From a bacterium (lineage in GTDB: Bacteria; Zixibacteria; MSB-5A5; CAIYYT01), in NCBI GenBank assembly GCA_016708315.1, contig JADJGC010000020.1:1-14865 (forward strand): a DNA stretch of 14,865 bases. The letters are read 5' to 3'. The translations under genes were made by a program, and so were the position numbers. Position 1 is the stretch's first letter, and the number at the start of each line of letters is the position of its first letter. The notes under the pieces are model-generated. The model saw only the letters and a program-made list of their open reading frames with translations. It had not been told where the DNA came from and searched no databases. Shown in pieces: positions 1 through 6,754 of the stretch.

Positions 1-25
1 AGCGGCCAGCCCCGAGCCGTTTCGC

Positions 26-277
26 CTACGGAACATCTGCATTATGGAATTGATCACGAGTTCGTGTCTTGCACGGCATCGTCAAGGCGGCGGCGATCGC
101 CCAACCGAGGACCGTCCATCCGACGGTCAAGTTGATCAGCATGACCAACTTGGTGTCAGGGTGGCGGATGAGGTGGGCGACGATGCTGGGTAGCAGGAAG
201 ACGAGACAAAGTGTGGCAACCGGCCCGCCGACAATGGGCAAAAGACCCAGTGCGATGATGAAGAGAACCCGGTTCAT
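26..277 (-). CDS. Superinfection immunity family small membrane protein
   Basis: 83-residue protein with two hydrophobic segments (about residues 4-31 and 42-62) separated by a short polar loop. The stretch LLPSIVAHLIRHP followed by a segment with GWTVLGWAIA is the hallmark of the superinfection immunity family (Pfam Imm_superinfect). The family is named after the T4 Imm protein, which blocks DNA entry by a second phage; most bacterial members are uncharacterised. I start it at the ATG at 277 rather than the upstream in-frame ATG at 376, because this ATG overlaps the stop of the preceding gene in ATGA and the 33 residues in between look like an out-of-frame reading of that gene. The overlap suggests translational coupling to the YpsA-like gene. 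The C-terminus is short and polar. Family assignment is good; an actual role in phage exclusion is inference. Confidence 0.85.
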   Translation of the reverse strand: MNRVLFIIALGLLPIVGGPVATLCLVFLLPSIVAHLIRHPDTKLVMLINLTVGWTVLGWAIAAALTMPCKTRTRDQFHNADVP

Positions 278-780
278 TTGCGATCGGGTTGTGAGGGTTC
301 CTGATTTCTCACCGAAGTCAGCTCCGCAGTGGCGAGACGCAAGACCCGCAACACGTGTTCGTAGTTGCCAGGGCATTTACTTTCTCGGCTGCCAGCGATG
401 TTCAGGATTCCATCGAATTGGCTGAGCGCGGCCCTTAAGCATTTGGCGTCGGCTTCGGCGTCTGGAAAACCGGCGAGCCAGACGTGCTTCTTTCCCTGGT
501 GCCGACATTGTTTCAACGTGTAGCGACTGCCCGGACTCAAGGGAGCGCGAGCGAAGACCGCGGTCAGGTCGGATTCGTCGATGTTTTGGATCGTCCGGGG
601 CTGGTATGCAGAGGCAGGGTGTTCTCTTAGTTGGTAGCGGCTCGGTACAATCCCATCTTCAGCCCGGCGGCCTTTGGGACACCAGCCTCCGATGGGGATC
701 TGATTGGCCAGAGCGAAATCCAGTCCTGCTCGGTCGGCGCCCGTTTGGCCGCCGGCGATAATCTTGCGAATCGCAGTCAT
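274..780 (-). CDS. Circularly permuted YpsA / putative molybdenum carrier protein
   Basis: 168 residues, usual length for the family (Pfam PF12694, 'putative molybdenum carrier' or cpYpsA, part of the SLOG/Rossmann-like group). Seen: GGQTGADR at residues 10-17, followed by the family signature GGWCPKGRRAEDG at 31-43 and a conserved Tyr-rich stretch. The family is thought to bind a nucleotide-derived ligand; the molybdenum-cofactor role was inferred from a structural resemblance and is unproven for most members. The ATG at 780 overlaps the stop of the radical SAM 3' fragment (ATGA), and its own stop overlaps the start of the membrane protein gene downstream, so the three are very likely one translationally coupled unit. 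SLOG-fold proteins are common in bacterial conflict systems, which fits the mobile setting. Family call firm, substrate unknown. Confidence 0.9.
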   Translation of the reverse strand: MTAIRKIIAGGQTGADRAGLDFALANQIPIGGWCPKGRRAEDGIVPSRYQLREHPASAYQPRTIQNIDESDLTAVFARAPLSPGSRYTLKQCRHQGKKHVWLAGFPDAEADAKCLRAALSQFDGILNIAGSRESKCPGNYEHVLRVLRLATAELTSVRNQEPSQPDRK

Positions 781-1049
781 CCGTTTTCGCAGTGGAGATT
801 TCTCACGGATGGAACCGCACCGTCTCCAGGAGTTGGGCCGCGCTCAAAGAGAGGCTGTTCGTTTGGACAGATCATGTCCCTCCACTCATCTGGAAGACGA
901 AGCGCCGTGTCCGCGACATGTCCGAGCTTCCGGAGGCGACAGCCACACGAATATAGGTCTCCAGTCGGGGTGACAAACGGGCCGTCGCACACGCATTGCC
1001 TGAACGGATGATTTCCCCAGCGCTTGGCCCGGCCGGCTGGCACAATCAA
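777..1049 (-). CDS. Radical SAM protein, C-terminal part (separated by a frameshift)
   Basis: Reads the same protein as the CDS just upstream, but in the -1 frame. The cysteines in QCVCDGPFVTPTGDLYSCGC and a later MICPNE resemble the C-terminal auxiliary-cluster or Cys-rich tail that follows the TIM barrel in many radical SAM enzymes. The frame is already open upstream of the TTG at 1049: it begins after a TGA at 1119-1121 and gives a natural-looking bridge (GDYRRINTLGLIVPAGRA), so the TTG, which overlaps the upstream stop, is probably not a true start. The last residues, after FERGPTPGDG, are less conserved-looking. The stop overlaps the start of the YpsA-like gene. Independent translation from the TTG cannot be excluded, but a one-base deletion, sequencing error or ribosomal frameshift is likelier. 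Confidence 0.7.
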   Translation of the reverse strand: MIVPAGRAKRWGNHPFRQCVCDGPFVTPTGDLYSCGCRLRKLGHVADTALRLPDEWRDMICPNEQPLFERGPTPGDGAVPSVRNLHCENG

Positions 1050-1121
1050 GCCCAGCGTATTGATCCTCCGATAATCCCCGGTTGTTTGGAAGGTTCGAAG
1101 GCGCGGAATACTTGGGGATCA
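1046..1121 (-). other. Frameshift window inside the radical SAM gene
   Basis: Between the TGA that closes the downstream frame on its 5' side (1119-1121) and the TGA that ends the upstream frame (1046-1048), both reading frames are open. Protein character switches from the upstream frame to the -1 frame around 1090-1105, at the codons for RAFEPSKQP versus RTFQTTGDY. One missing base would explain it. I see no canonical X-XXY-YYZ slippery heptamer in the upstream frame and no obvious strong hairpin just behind it, so a deletion or read error is preferred to programmed frameshifting. Confidence 0.65.
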
Positions 1122-1483
1122 ATAGGGTCGTGGAATTCGTCCCGTGAAACACTGGCACAAATCACGCCGACTTTGGCGAGCGCGGCCAATTCGAGAGCGA
1201 CAGCGGTCCGGCTGCCGTTGGTGACCAAGCCGACTGCTGGCATCCCCAATTCGTAGGTCAGGGCTGCCTTCGCTCGTATGGACCTCCACAGAAAATCCAT
1301 GAAGAGAGGATGCAGCGTCGGTTCACCGCCACCCAAGGTGATGGGAGTTTCTTCTCGCTCGGAGAGTTCGAGCACCCGACGAAATATTGCGGCGTCCATG
1401 TCCGGGCCGCGTTCACCGCAACTGAAGCTGCAGTGATTGCAGCTCATGTTGCAGCGTTTGGTGATCTGGATGTAGAGGCTCAT
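1046..1483 (-). CDS. Radical SAM protein, N-terminal part
   Basis: 145 residues holding the front of a radical SAM barrel. The [4Fe-4S] motif is C11-x3-C15-x2-C18 (CNMSCNHC), the SAM-binding stretch is GGGEPTLHP at 51-59, and VGLVTNGSR and VSRDEFHDPIDP mark later strands. These positions are typical of the superfamily; the substrate is not identifiable. ATG at 1483 has an AGG about 5 bases upstream. True coding seems to end near residue 132 (VFRAF); after that the frame gives a short tail unlike the family and stops at 1046, while the continuation lies in the -1 frame (next entry downstream). As it stands the reading is a truncated half-barrel unless frameshifting occurs. Transcribed with the YpsA-like and superinfection-immunity genes. 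Confidence 0.85.
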   Translation of the reverse strand: MSLYIQITKRCNMSCNHCSFSCGERGPDMDAAIFRRVLELSEREETPITLGGGEPTLHPLFMDFLWRSIRAKAALTYELGMPAVGLVTNGSRTAVALELAALAKVGVICASVSRDEFHDPIDPQVFRAFEPSKQPGIIGGSIRWA

Positions 1484-1562
1484 ACGGACCTGAATGTGCC
1501 TGGTTTACGGATCGGAACAGCGGTGCCCGTGGACGAGCCGATTTCGGTAGAGGGTTAATGTC

Positions 1563-2492
1563 TCAACAGGTGCGCCATTCAACAGCTCGAGGCATCTCTG
1601 GCCGGCCACTCTCGTCATAGCCATAGTGAAGCGCATCCACCATGACACTCTTTCCTGCGCGGAACGCTTCCACCAATTGCCTGCGTTCGTCCTGCGTGAG
1701 TCCGCTGCCGCACTGAAAGTCAGGCTGACCGTGCGTCCCCAGCACCATCACAAGGCGTGCGGGTTCCGCGCAGGCGAGCCGTTGCAGAACGAAACTTTCC
1801 CTGCGAACCGGCTTCACCTTCCAGGCGGCTCCCCGAGCTTTGTTTTGACCCCCGATCTTGCACAATGAAGAGGCATCGGCGTCCCAGAAAACGAATCCCT
1901 CACAGCCGATGTGGTTGCTCTCTGCAACTGCCGCTTCGGCTTCGCTCAGGTTTTGGTAAGGCGCGGCAGCCACGCGCATCGGTGAGGGTATAATTTGGTA
2001 ACGCTCTTCGTAGGGCCGGTGGTGAAGAGATCGCCCTGCGGAGGTGAGCAAGTCGAACGAGAGGAACTTTGCCTTGGGCGGAGTCTCTCCAATCCGGTTG
2101 CGATGCCAGGTGTACCAACTCTGGAAGGCCCCGAGGTCTTCAATGCCGGCGCCCGGAATGAAAAGTTCACCGAGGAAAATCGTGCCGGGAGTGGCCTCGT
2201 TCAACGCGCTCTTCCATTCCCCCTCTTCAAACCACGTGCTTGCGCCCAGACTCGTCAGATAAATGTTGGACGAGGTGTAGAATTCCACGTCGCCAGGCGA
2301 TTTCACGACGGCTGCGGCAAAATTGCCGTTGTATTTGCGGCTGGCCACGATGCGCGGGTTGCGCTGGAGATCGATGGGCCGGATTTCGCGGATCGGTTTG
2401 CTCGGAAGAAAACGGCGGGCTCGGATCGCTGCTACTATTTCCTCGAAGCTCATGCTCGCTTGCATAATTGGTCGAAGACTTTTTCGGTTCAC
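1563..2492 (-). CDS. ATP-dependent DNA/RNA ligase-like nucleotidyltransferase
   Basis: 309 residues with the motifs of covalent nucleotidyltransferases in order: motif I SRKYNGNF with candidate lysine K53, motif III FLGELFIPG at 106-114, motif IIIa FLSFDLL at 143-149, motif IV EGFVFWD at 198-204 and motif V AAWKVKP at 222-228. The C-terminus (CGSGLTQDERRQLV, later RPEMPRAVEWR) looks like the OB-fold half of small ATP-dependent ligases. Motif I reads K-Y-N-G instead of the usual K-x-D-G; RNA ligases of the Rnl2 type tolerate variation here, so the substrate (DNA nick, RNA or other) is open. The start is uncertain: GTG at 2492, or ATG at 2462 or 2453 just before SFEEIVAAI; none has a clear ribosome binding site. 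It is one of two ligases in the window; the other is at 11928-12956. Confidence 0.8.
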   Translation of the reverse strand: MNRKSLRPIMQASMSFEEIVAAIRARRFLPSKPIREIRPIDLQRNPRIVASRKYNGNFAAAVVKSPGDVEFYTSSNIYLTSLGASTWFEEGEWKSALNEATPGTIFLGELFIPGAGIEDLGAFQSWYTWHRNRIGETPPKAKFLSFDLLTSAGRSLHHRPYEERYQIIPSPMRVAAAPYQNLSEAEAAVAESNHIGCEGFVFWDADASSLCKIGGQNKARGAAWKVKPVRRESFVLQRLACAEPARLVMVLGTHGQPDFQCGSGLTQDERRQLVEAFRAGKSVMVDALHYGYDESGRPEMPRAVEWRTC

Positions 2493-2537
2493 CTGGACAT
2501 TGAATTCAGAACAGCGTTGGAGCTTTCGGAATCTCCT

Positions 2538-3347
2538 TCAGGCGCAGGTTGAGGCGCCATCATCAAGCGGGATATTGAACGCGCTTTGGCCTTCATCCCA
2601 ATTGAACCGCATCATTTGTCCGGTATCTACCGCGACTCCCATAAACAATCCGTCGCCACCTGTAGCTCGGACCTCGACCGGAACTCCCGCGACTGTCAGT
2701 CTTTTCCATTCCTGACCGCAGAGCGGGATCTCGGGACGAAGATGTTCTGGGAGCACGTTGACGGGATCGGCATGCGCAATCCCATTAACGACGCACACAA
2801 CCGGACAGGCTGACTCCCGGGTTTTGAAGAGCAGGGCGTTGGGCGGCGGATCAATTGGGAACGCGTGCGCAGGTCGTTTGAACGAGTAACAGCTTCTGGG
2901 AATCTCGACTCGGAGGCCGGCCCTTTCCGCAATCGGCTTGTGCTCGTGATGAATGAACCAGTGATCGTCTTCGTGCCAGGCGAATCGGCCGAGCCATGTT
3001 TTCGGAAGACCCTTGCCTGTGATTTTCAGCCAGCCCAGAACTGCGGCGAGGTATTCCGGGTGAACGGATCCTTCAACAGGACTCAAGCGGGGATCGATGC
3101 CCTCTTCATCGGCAACCTCGCACACAATTTCCACCGCGGCGCAGATGTGGTCGGGAATTCCCATCTCGGCCAACCGTTCGCCGACGATCACCGAGCCACT
3201 GTAATGGTAACAGTCACAGTATCGGTGCAGGGCCTCGCACACCGCGATGCCAGCCTCTCTCAGTGCGCGTTCGAATTCGGTCTTTCTTTCCCCTGACGGC
3301 GCGGGAGGAAGGGTGCTTTCCAGAGTTTTGCGGGTAGCAGTTCGCAT
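2538..3347 (-). CDS. Hypothetical protein, 269 residues
   Basis: Not recognised. The composition is that of a genuine soluble protein: Cys/His-rich patches (HRYCDCYHYSG at about 41-51, and WHEDDHWFIHHEH near 123-135) could bind metal, and the C-terminal third is rich in short beta-like segments ending in GVAVDTGQMMRFNWDEG. No signal peptide or membrane segment. ATG at 3347 follows the stop of the upstream gene by 21 bases, and its own stop lies 45 bases before the first possible ligase start, so it is probably co-transcribed with both. No clear ribosome binding site. The histidine clusters make a metal-dependent enzyme possible, but there is no family motif I can name. Confidence 0.75.
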   Translation of the reverse strand: MRTATRKTLESTLPPAPSGERKTEFERALREAGIAVCEALHRYCDCYHYSGSVIVGERLAEMGIPDHICAAVEIVCEVADEEGIDPRLSPVEGSVHPEYLAAVLGWLKITGKGLPKTWLGRFAWHEDDHWFIHHEHKPIAERAGLRVEIPRSCYSFKRPAHAFPIDPPPNALLFKTRESACPVVCVVNGIAHADPVNVLPEHLRPEIPLCGQEWKRLTVAGVPVEVRATGGDGLFMGVAVDTGQMMRFNWDEGQSAFNIPLDDGASTCA

Positions 3348-3368
3348 GATGTGAAACGAGGGCTGGAA

Positions 3369-3911
3369 TCAGAAGGAGTCGATGGTGGCCGTGGAGCGTT
3401 CCTGTCGTCCAGATTCGGGTTCGTCCTGCGGGCTCGTCGCTGAGAACCCGGCATCTCTCACCTGAGCAACCAAGGAAGCGACCAGGCTCTGGTACGCGTG
3501 GAAGCGCTCAAGAAGTTTCTCGCTGCTGCGGCCTGACCAGTAGCCGCCGTCGTCGGAAACAGTTTCGACTAGTCCTGAAGAGTATCCGATGTCCAATGCC
3601 TTGATCAGGCAACCGTGGGCTTCAAGGAAATTCGCCGGGCCGCCGTACTGTGCGCATCCGGCGTACTGGGTCTTGCAATCCCAACTTCCCGTCCAAAGTT
3701 CCGACTCCTCGTTCCGCAGTCGCATGCGCGCGATTTCGCTTCCCGGCCCAGGCAGGAGATCAAACCAAACCTGTTTATCCGTGACGGCCAATTCGGAAAT
3801 GTTACAGCCGGGCAAATGCCGTTTGAGCTGCGCTTGCCAGTCGCTCATGCGCTGCCCGATTTCCTCCGAACGGCCGCTGGCAGCGAGTTGATAGCAGATG
3901 CTCAGACCCAT
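3369..3911 (-). CDS. Hypothetical protein, 180 residues
   Basis: Not recognised. Begins MGLSICYQLAASG and has a middle part rich in Gly, Cys and Tyr (DCKTQYAGCAQYGGPANFL at about 78-96), then a helix-rich segment (SEKLLERFHAYQSLVASLV) and a polar tail. No membrane segment. The ATG at 3911 is preceded by GAGGA with a 3-base spacer, one of the clearer ribosome binding sites in this half of the window. It sits 21 bases upstream of the 269-residue unknown gene and probably shares its transcript. The N-terminus resembles small proteins of unknown function on mobile elements, but I cannot name a family. Confidence 0.75.
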   Translation of the reverse strand: MGLSICYQLAASGRSEEIGQRMSDWQAQLKRHLPGCNISELAVTDKQVWFDLLPGPGSEIARMRLRNEESELWTGSWDCKTQYAGCAQYGGPANFLEAHGCLIKALDIGYSSGLVETVSDDGGYWSGRSSEKLLERFHAYQSLVASLVAQVRDAGFSATSPQDEPESGRQERSTATIDSF

Positions 3912-4394
3912 TCGTCCTCAGTTTGTTTTGCGCGAAGCGATCGGTCCGACTCGTACGGCTCGAACCGAGCGGTAGCAAGACTGGTGTCGGCCATCATAGG
4001 GATGCTGTGCCAGGATCATTATAGCGGCGCCGTCGCTGCGACTTGGATTTCGAGAGAATGGTAGAAGTGATATTTGGCAATGCGTTGAGCGCCTTCAGCC
4101 GTTCGGGCAAGGACGCGCCACGTTTCCCTCCGTGCCGGTCTGAAAACGACGTTGAAACAAGGCGTTCGCAGAACTCGGACAAGGAATTCCTCTTGCGGTG
4201 GTTCAATGTGCGGTGCGCGGATCGTTGACATGGTGAATTTGTCAGCTCTTGCCCGTTTACGATCCCGTGCAACCCGAGTGATGCTTCACGCTGTATTTAG
4301 TTTAGCGTGCGAGCAGGTGTGAAGTTCCTCTTGTCCGCCGGTATTCGGCGCAAGCGTGTTTCCGTCCTCGGACGATCCCCGCACTTCTCCGCCC
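3902..4394. other. Sparsely coding interval
   Basis: This 490-base stretch between the GHKL ATPase gene and the 180-residue unknown gene carries only one plausible gene (4019-4231). A 31-codon minus-strand reading frame (3902-3997) overlaps the start of the next gene but has no ribosome binding site. In 4232-4394 I see no gene, no clear promoter and no terminator-like hairpin with a T-run. Confidence 0.5.
4019..4231 (-). CDS. Small hypothetical protein, 70 residues
   Basis: Short protein, ATG at 4231. It begins with a polar stretch (MSTIRAPHIEPPQEEFLVRV), followed by NVVFRPARRETWRVLARTAEGAQRIAKYH in the order strand, charged loop, strand, helix; the pattern 'strand-x-Trp-x-Val-x-Ala-x-Thr-x-x-x-Ala' resembles small proteins that act as modules in mobile-element ORFs, without a name I can give. 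No strong ribosome binding site. A longer overlapping frame (3994-4272) covers the same DNA but is Arg/Ser-rich and looks like a shadow. Coding is judged from amino-acid composition only. Confidence 0.5.
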   Translation of the reverse strand: MSTIRAPHIEPPQEEFLVRVLRTPCFNVVFRPARRETWRVLARTAEGAQRIAKYHFYHSLEIQVAATAPL

Positions 4395-5786
4395 TCACGC
4401 AGATTGGAGATGTTCGACTGATACCTTGCGCCTTTTCGTCAGGAGGTCGTAGATGATCTCGATCAGGCCTCTTTGCAACTCGAGGGACATGTCGCCAGCG
4501 CCGGTTCGGAGATGCATGTACTCCTCGATGAGAGCTTTGGCTATTACAGGAACATCCTGGTCCAACAGATCTTCAAGCACCTGGATGCGTTGGTTGGCTG
4601 GATCGGCCAGGGCCCGGCACTCGATCTTATCATCCTGGTGAATCTTTTGCACGACCTCTACTCGCACGTCGACCGGTTGAATTTTGCGCACCAACCGCAT
4701 GGCGAGCTTCAGTTTCTCACGTCGCGCGAAATCGGTGGTCTTCACTTTGCGCAGACGCTGTTGGAGAGTGGGCAGGCACGCCTGAAGCGATTTGATTTCG
4801 GAATACCCGCCGAGAATGCCGCCCACACGGTAAGGAACCATGGCGGGTTTGAATCCGGCGGCGCGGGCGTAATAAGCCGCCGGATCGTTGTCAGCGAGTG
4901 AGTGCGTATGGAACGCGGCGTTGATTCCAAACTTCTGGCGAAAGACCTCCTCCATGCGCTTGAGGTCGAACCCATCCGGTCCTCCCCACGATTTGCGGTC
5001 GGCACAGATGTGGTGATATACCCCATCATACAGGAATTGAACGTCCTCTTTCTGATCCAAATCGAACGCGTCTTCGTAAATTGCGGGTGCCAGCGCATTG
5101 AATCCTGCGACAATGGCGATTTGTTCGAAGACGGAGTGAAGGTCTCCATTGCGGAGTTGTCGGTCCTCCGAGAGCTGGCTGCGTTTGAGGAAAGTGGTCA
5201 CGTCATACGAATATTTCCACTTGCCGCGGGCGCTGAAGATAAGAAACCCGTGATAGTAGAGGCCTTTCAATTCCGGGTGTCCACCTCCAATGAGGTGCGG
5301 ATAACGGGGCTGCATCCAGCGGTCTTTGTCAGCCCAAGCTTGCTCCAGTTCCGGGGTGAGGGGGATTTGCAGGCTGGTTCCGGTTGTTTCCGCGAGCGTT
5401 TCCGCTGACACGATTTCGTAGGTTCCACCCTCGTCGATGGCGTTCTGCAGCATCTCGCGCAGGATGAACCAAGGTTCGGTCCAGGTGTCGGCGCCGGCCT
5501 GTGTGGTGATGTGCGCCTCCCAGACCTGCTCGCTCTCCAAACTCCGAAGCCGGATCATCTGGTGATCCACGTCACGGATCTTCGCGGTGAACGTTTCACT
5601 GCGGACGTGGTAATCGGAACTGCGTGCCTGCAGGTGACTGCCTAATCGGTGGAGGTAGGCCAGAGTGAACTTCAGCCCGCTTCCTTTGTGCCCGATTTTC
5701 TCGGAGTTCGCCTTGGTCGTCATCCCCAGCGTGACGATTTCACGGAGATCGAGGCGCGTGGGGGTGGTGATACGAAGAAATCGCAT
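4395..5786 (-). CDS. GHKL-type ATPase-like protein with permuted motifs
   Basis: 463 residues. The N-terminal domain has the pieces of a GHKL (gyrase/Hsp90/histidine kinase/MutL) ATP site, but in unusual order: a glycine-rich lid-like motif IGHKGSGLKF at 31-40 comes first and the N-box-like LREMLQNAIDEGG follows at 109-121. In ordinary GHKL proteins the N-box comes before the lid. Further landmarks are GLYYHGFLIF at 175-184, a QLSEDR motif at 204-209 and a C-terminal ALIEEYMHLRTG with an acidic pair and histidine. These fit a phage/plasmid family of GHKL-like ATPases of unknown role that I recall without a formal name. Glu111 or Asn115 would be the catalytic/Mg-binding candidates. ATG at 5786; no clear ribosome binding site. 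Likely co-transcribed with the genes up to 7165. Confidence 0.7.
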   Translation of the reverse strand: MRFLRITTPTRLDLREIVTLGMTTKANSEKIGHKGSGLKFTLAYLHRLGSHLQARSSDYHVRSETFTAKIRDVDHQMIRLRSLESEQVWEAHITTQAGADTWTEPWFILREMLQNAIDEGGTYEIVSAETLAETTGTSLQIPLTPELEQAWADKDRWMQPRYPHLIGGGHPELKGLYYHGFLIFSARGKWKYSYDVTTFLKRSQLSEDRQLRNGDLHSVFEQIAIVAGFNALAPAIYEDAFDLDQKEDVQFLYDGVYHHICADRKSWGGPDGFDLKRMEEVFRQKFGINAAFHTHSLADNDPAAYYARAAGFKPAMVPYRVGGILGGYSEIKSLQACLPTLQQRLRKVKTTDFARREKLKLAMRLVRKIQPVDVRVEVVQKIHQDDKIECRALADPANQRIQVLEDLLDQDVPVIAKALIEEYMHLRTGAGDMSLELQRGLIEIIYDLLTKRRKVSVEHLQSA

Positions 5787-5802
5787 GGGGTTGGACTGCG
5801 GG

Positions 5803-5904
5803 TTACGGTTGGTATCTCATTTCAGTGAGTTGTTTGCCGCGCTTCTGGCACGCCACTGATTCGAAGTTCTTTGCCGTAATCGCCAGCCGCTTTTTAGGTC
5901 GCAT
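5803..5904 (-). CDS. Possible 33-residue basic peptide
   Basis: A very short reading frame filling the gap between the DMP19-like gene and the GHKL ATPase gene. It begins MRPKKRLAITAKNF and is strongly basic. The ATG at 5904 lies one base behind the stop of the upstream gene and is preceded by GAGGTG with a 7-base spacer, a good ribosome binding site that would otherwise have no purpose. Whether the peptide is functional or is a leader coupling translation to the ATPase gene (16 bases further on) cannot be told from sequence. Confidence 0.4.
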   Translation of the reverse strand: MRPKKRLAITAKNFESVACQKRGKQLTEMRYQP

Positions 5905-5905
5905 A

Positions 5906-6748
5906 TCAGCACACCTCGCAGTACTCCATGGCCGTTGCCAAAAGGTTGGCGTAATCACCACTCATCGATTTCCGCCGATATCCGCTGATGGTCTCGGCTG
6001 AAGCGCCCGCCTTGCGCAGCGCCTCGCAAACGGTGCCCATGACAGCGAAGGCGTTGCCATCGCGACCGACCAGTTTCACTCTTGGGCGTGGTGCGGGTTT
6101 CTTTAACTGGGGTAACGGACCGGCGTCGGTGATCGGATTGGTCCCTGTTTTGAGCCACTTGGCCGCGAGGATTTTGAGTTCTTTGACCCACTTCTCATTC
6201 ACCGCGTAATAACGATGGTCAAGGGCATCCAGTTCGTCTGTGTTGGCGATCTCTCCAGACGAGCAGCCGCAACCTCCATCCTCTTCATCCTCGTCGGAGT
6301 CAGCACTGCGAACGATACGGAACTCGGCCAGGATGGCGTAAACGTGGGATCCAATGTCGGATTGATGAAGGCCATATTTGACGGCGAGCGCCAGCATTCC
6401 CTTGTGGAGCAAAATGTCCTCATCGTGGTCACGAAGACACCCTCCCTCGCCGCTGGCGTACCCGTTATCATAGTACTGCACGAAGCCGCCATTGCCGATT
6501 TGATAGTTGCAGGCACCCAGGAGAATGAACAGTTTCACCACTTCGCCGTAGGTTTCGCCGGCCCACTCGGCCATGTCGCGGTAACACCATTTGCCGTTCT
6601 CCGGCTTCTGCCACTCGCGATAGCCCAAGTCCGTCAGCCGCTGCCAGTGGCAATGCTCTTTGCTGCCCTTGAGGGCTTCGCGAATTTTCTCCAGGTTAAA
6701 GGCCATTTCGTTCATACGGTTTTGGGTGGGTTGGAGAAGTTGATCCAA
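5906..6748 (-). CDS. DUF4375 (DMP19-like) protein with extra C-terminal domain
   Basis: 280 residues, two parts. Residues about 60-195 carry the DUF4375/DMP19 signature: GNGGFVQYYDN at 85-95 and LDALDHRYYAVNEKWVK at 173-189, interrupted by an acidic Cys-rich insert (SDEDEEDGGCGCSSGE at 151-166). Neisseria DMP19 is a DNA mimic that sequesters a repressor; other members are uncharacterised. Residues about 223-280 form a second module, VKLVGRDGNAFAVMG ... SGDYANLLATAMEYCEV, which I recall as a free-standing small protein of phages and plasmids, so this is a fusion. Start: TTG at 6748 with GAGG four bases upstream, overlapping the stop of the Nudix gene; ATG at 6715 is the alternative but has no ribosome binding site. 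Domain calls fairly firm, DNA mimicry only inferred. Confidence 0.8.
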   Translation of the reverse strand: MDQLLQPTQNRMNEMAFNLEKIREALKGSKEHCHWQRLTDLGYREWQKPENGKWCYRDMAEWAGETYGEVVKLFILLGACNYQIGNGGFVQYYDNGYASGEGGCLRDHDEDILLHKGMLALAVKYGLHQSDIGSHVYAILAEFRIVRSADSDEDEEDGGCGCSSGEIANTDELDALDHRYYAVNEKWVKELKILAAKWLKTGTNPITDAGPLPQLKKPAPRPRVKLVGRDGNAFAVMGTVCEALRKAGASAETISGYRRKSMSGDYANLLATAMEYCEVC

Positions 6749-6754
6749 TCGTCC

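Noticed and set aside
1046..1121. Programmed -1 ribosomal frameshifting
   Set aside because: No X-XXY-YYZ heptamer in frame and no obvious downstream stem; kept only as a remote alternative to an indel.
1995..2552. Plus-strand open frame of 185 codons
   Set aside because: Opposite the ligase motifs I and III; no recognisable features.
3902..3997. 31-codon minus-strand frame overlapping the start of the 180-residue gene
   Set aside because: No ribosome binding site and no family likeness; the GAGGA at its end serves the next gene.
4902..5408. Plus-strand open frame of 168 codons
   Set aside because: Antisense to the GHKL-like protein; shadow.
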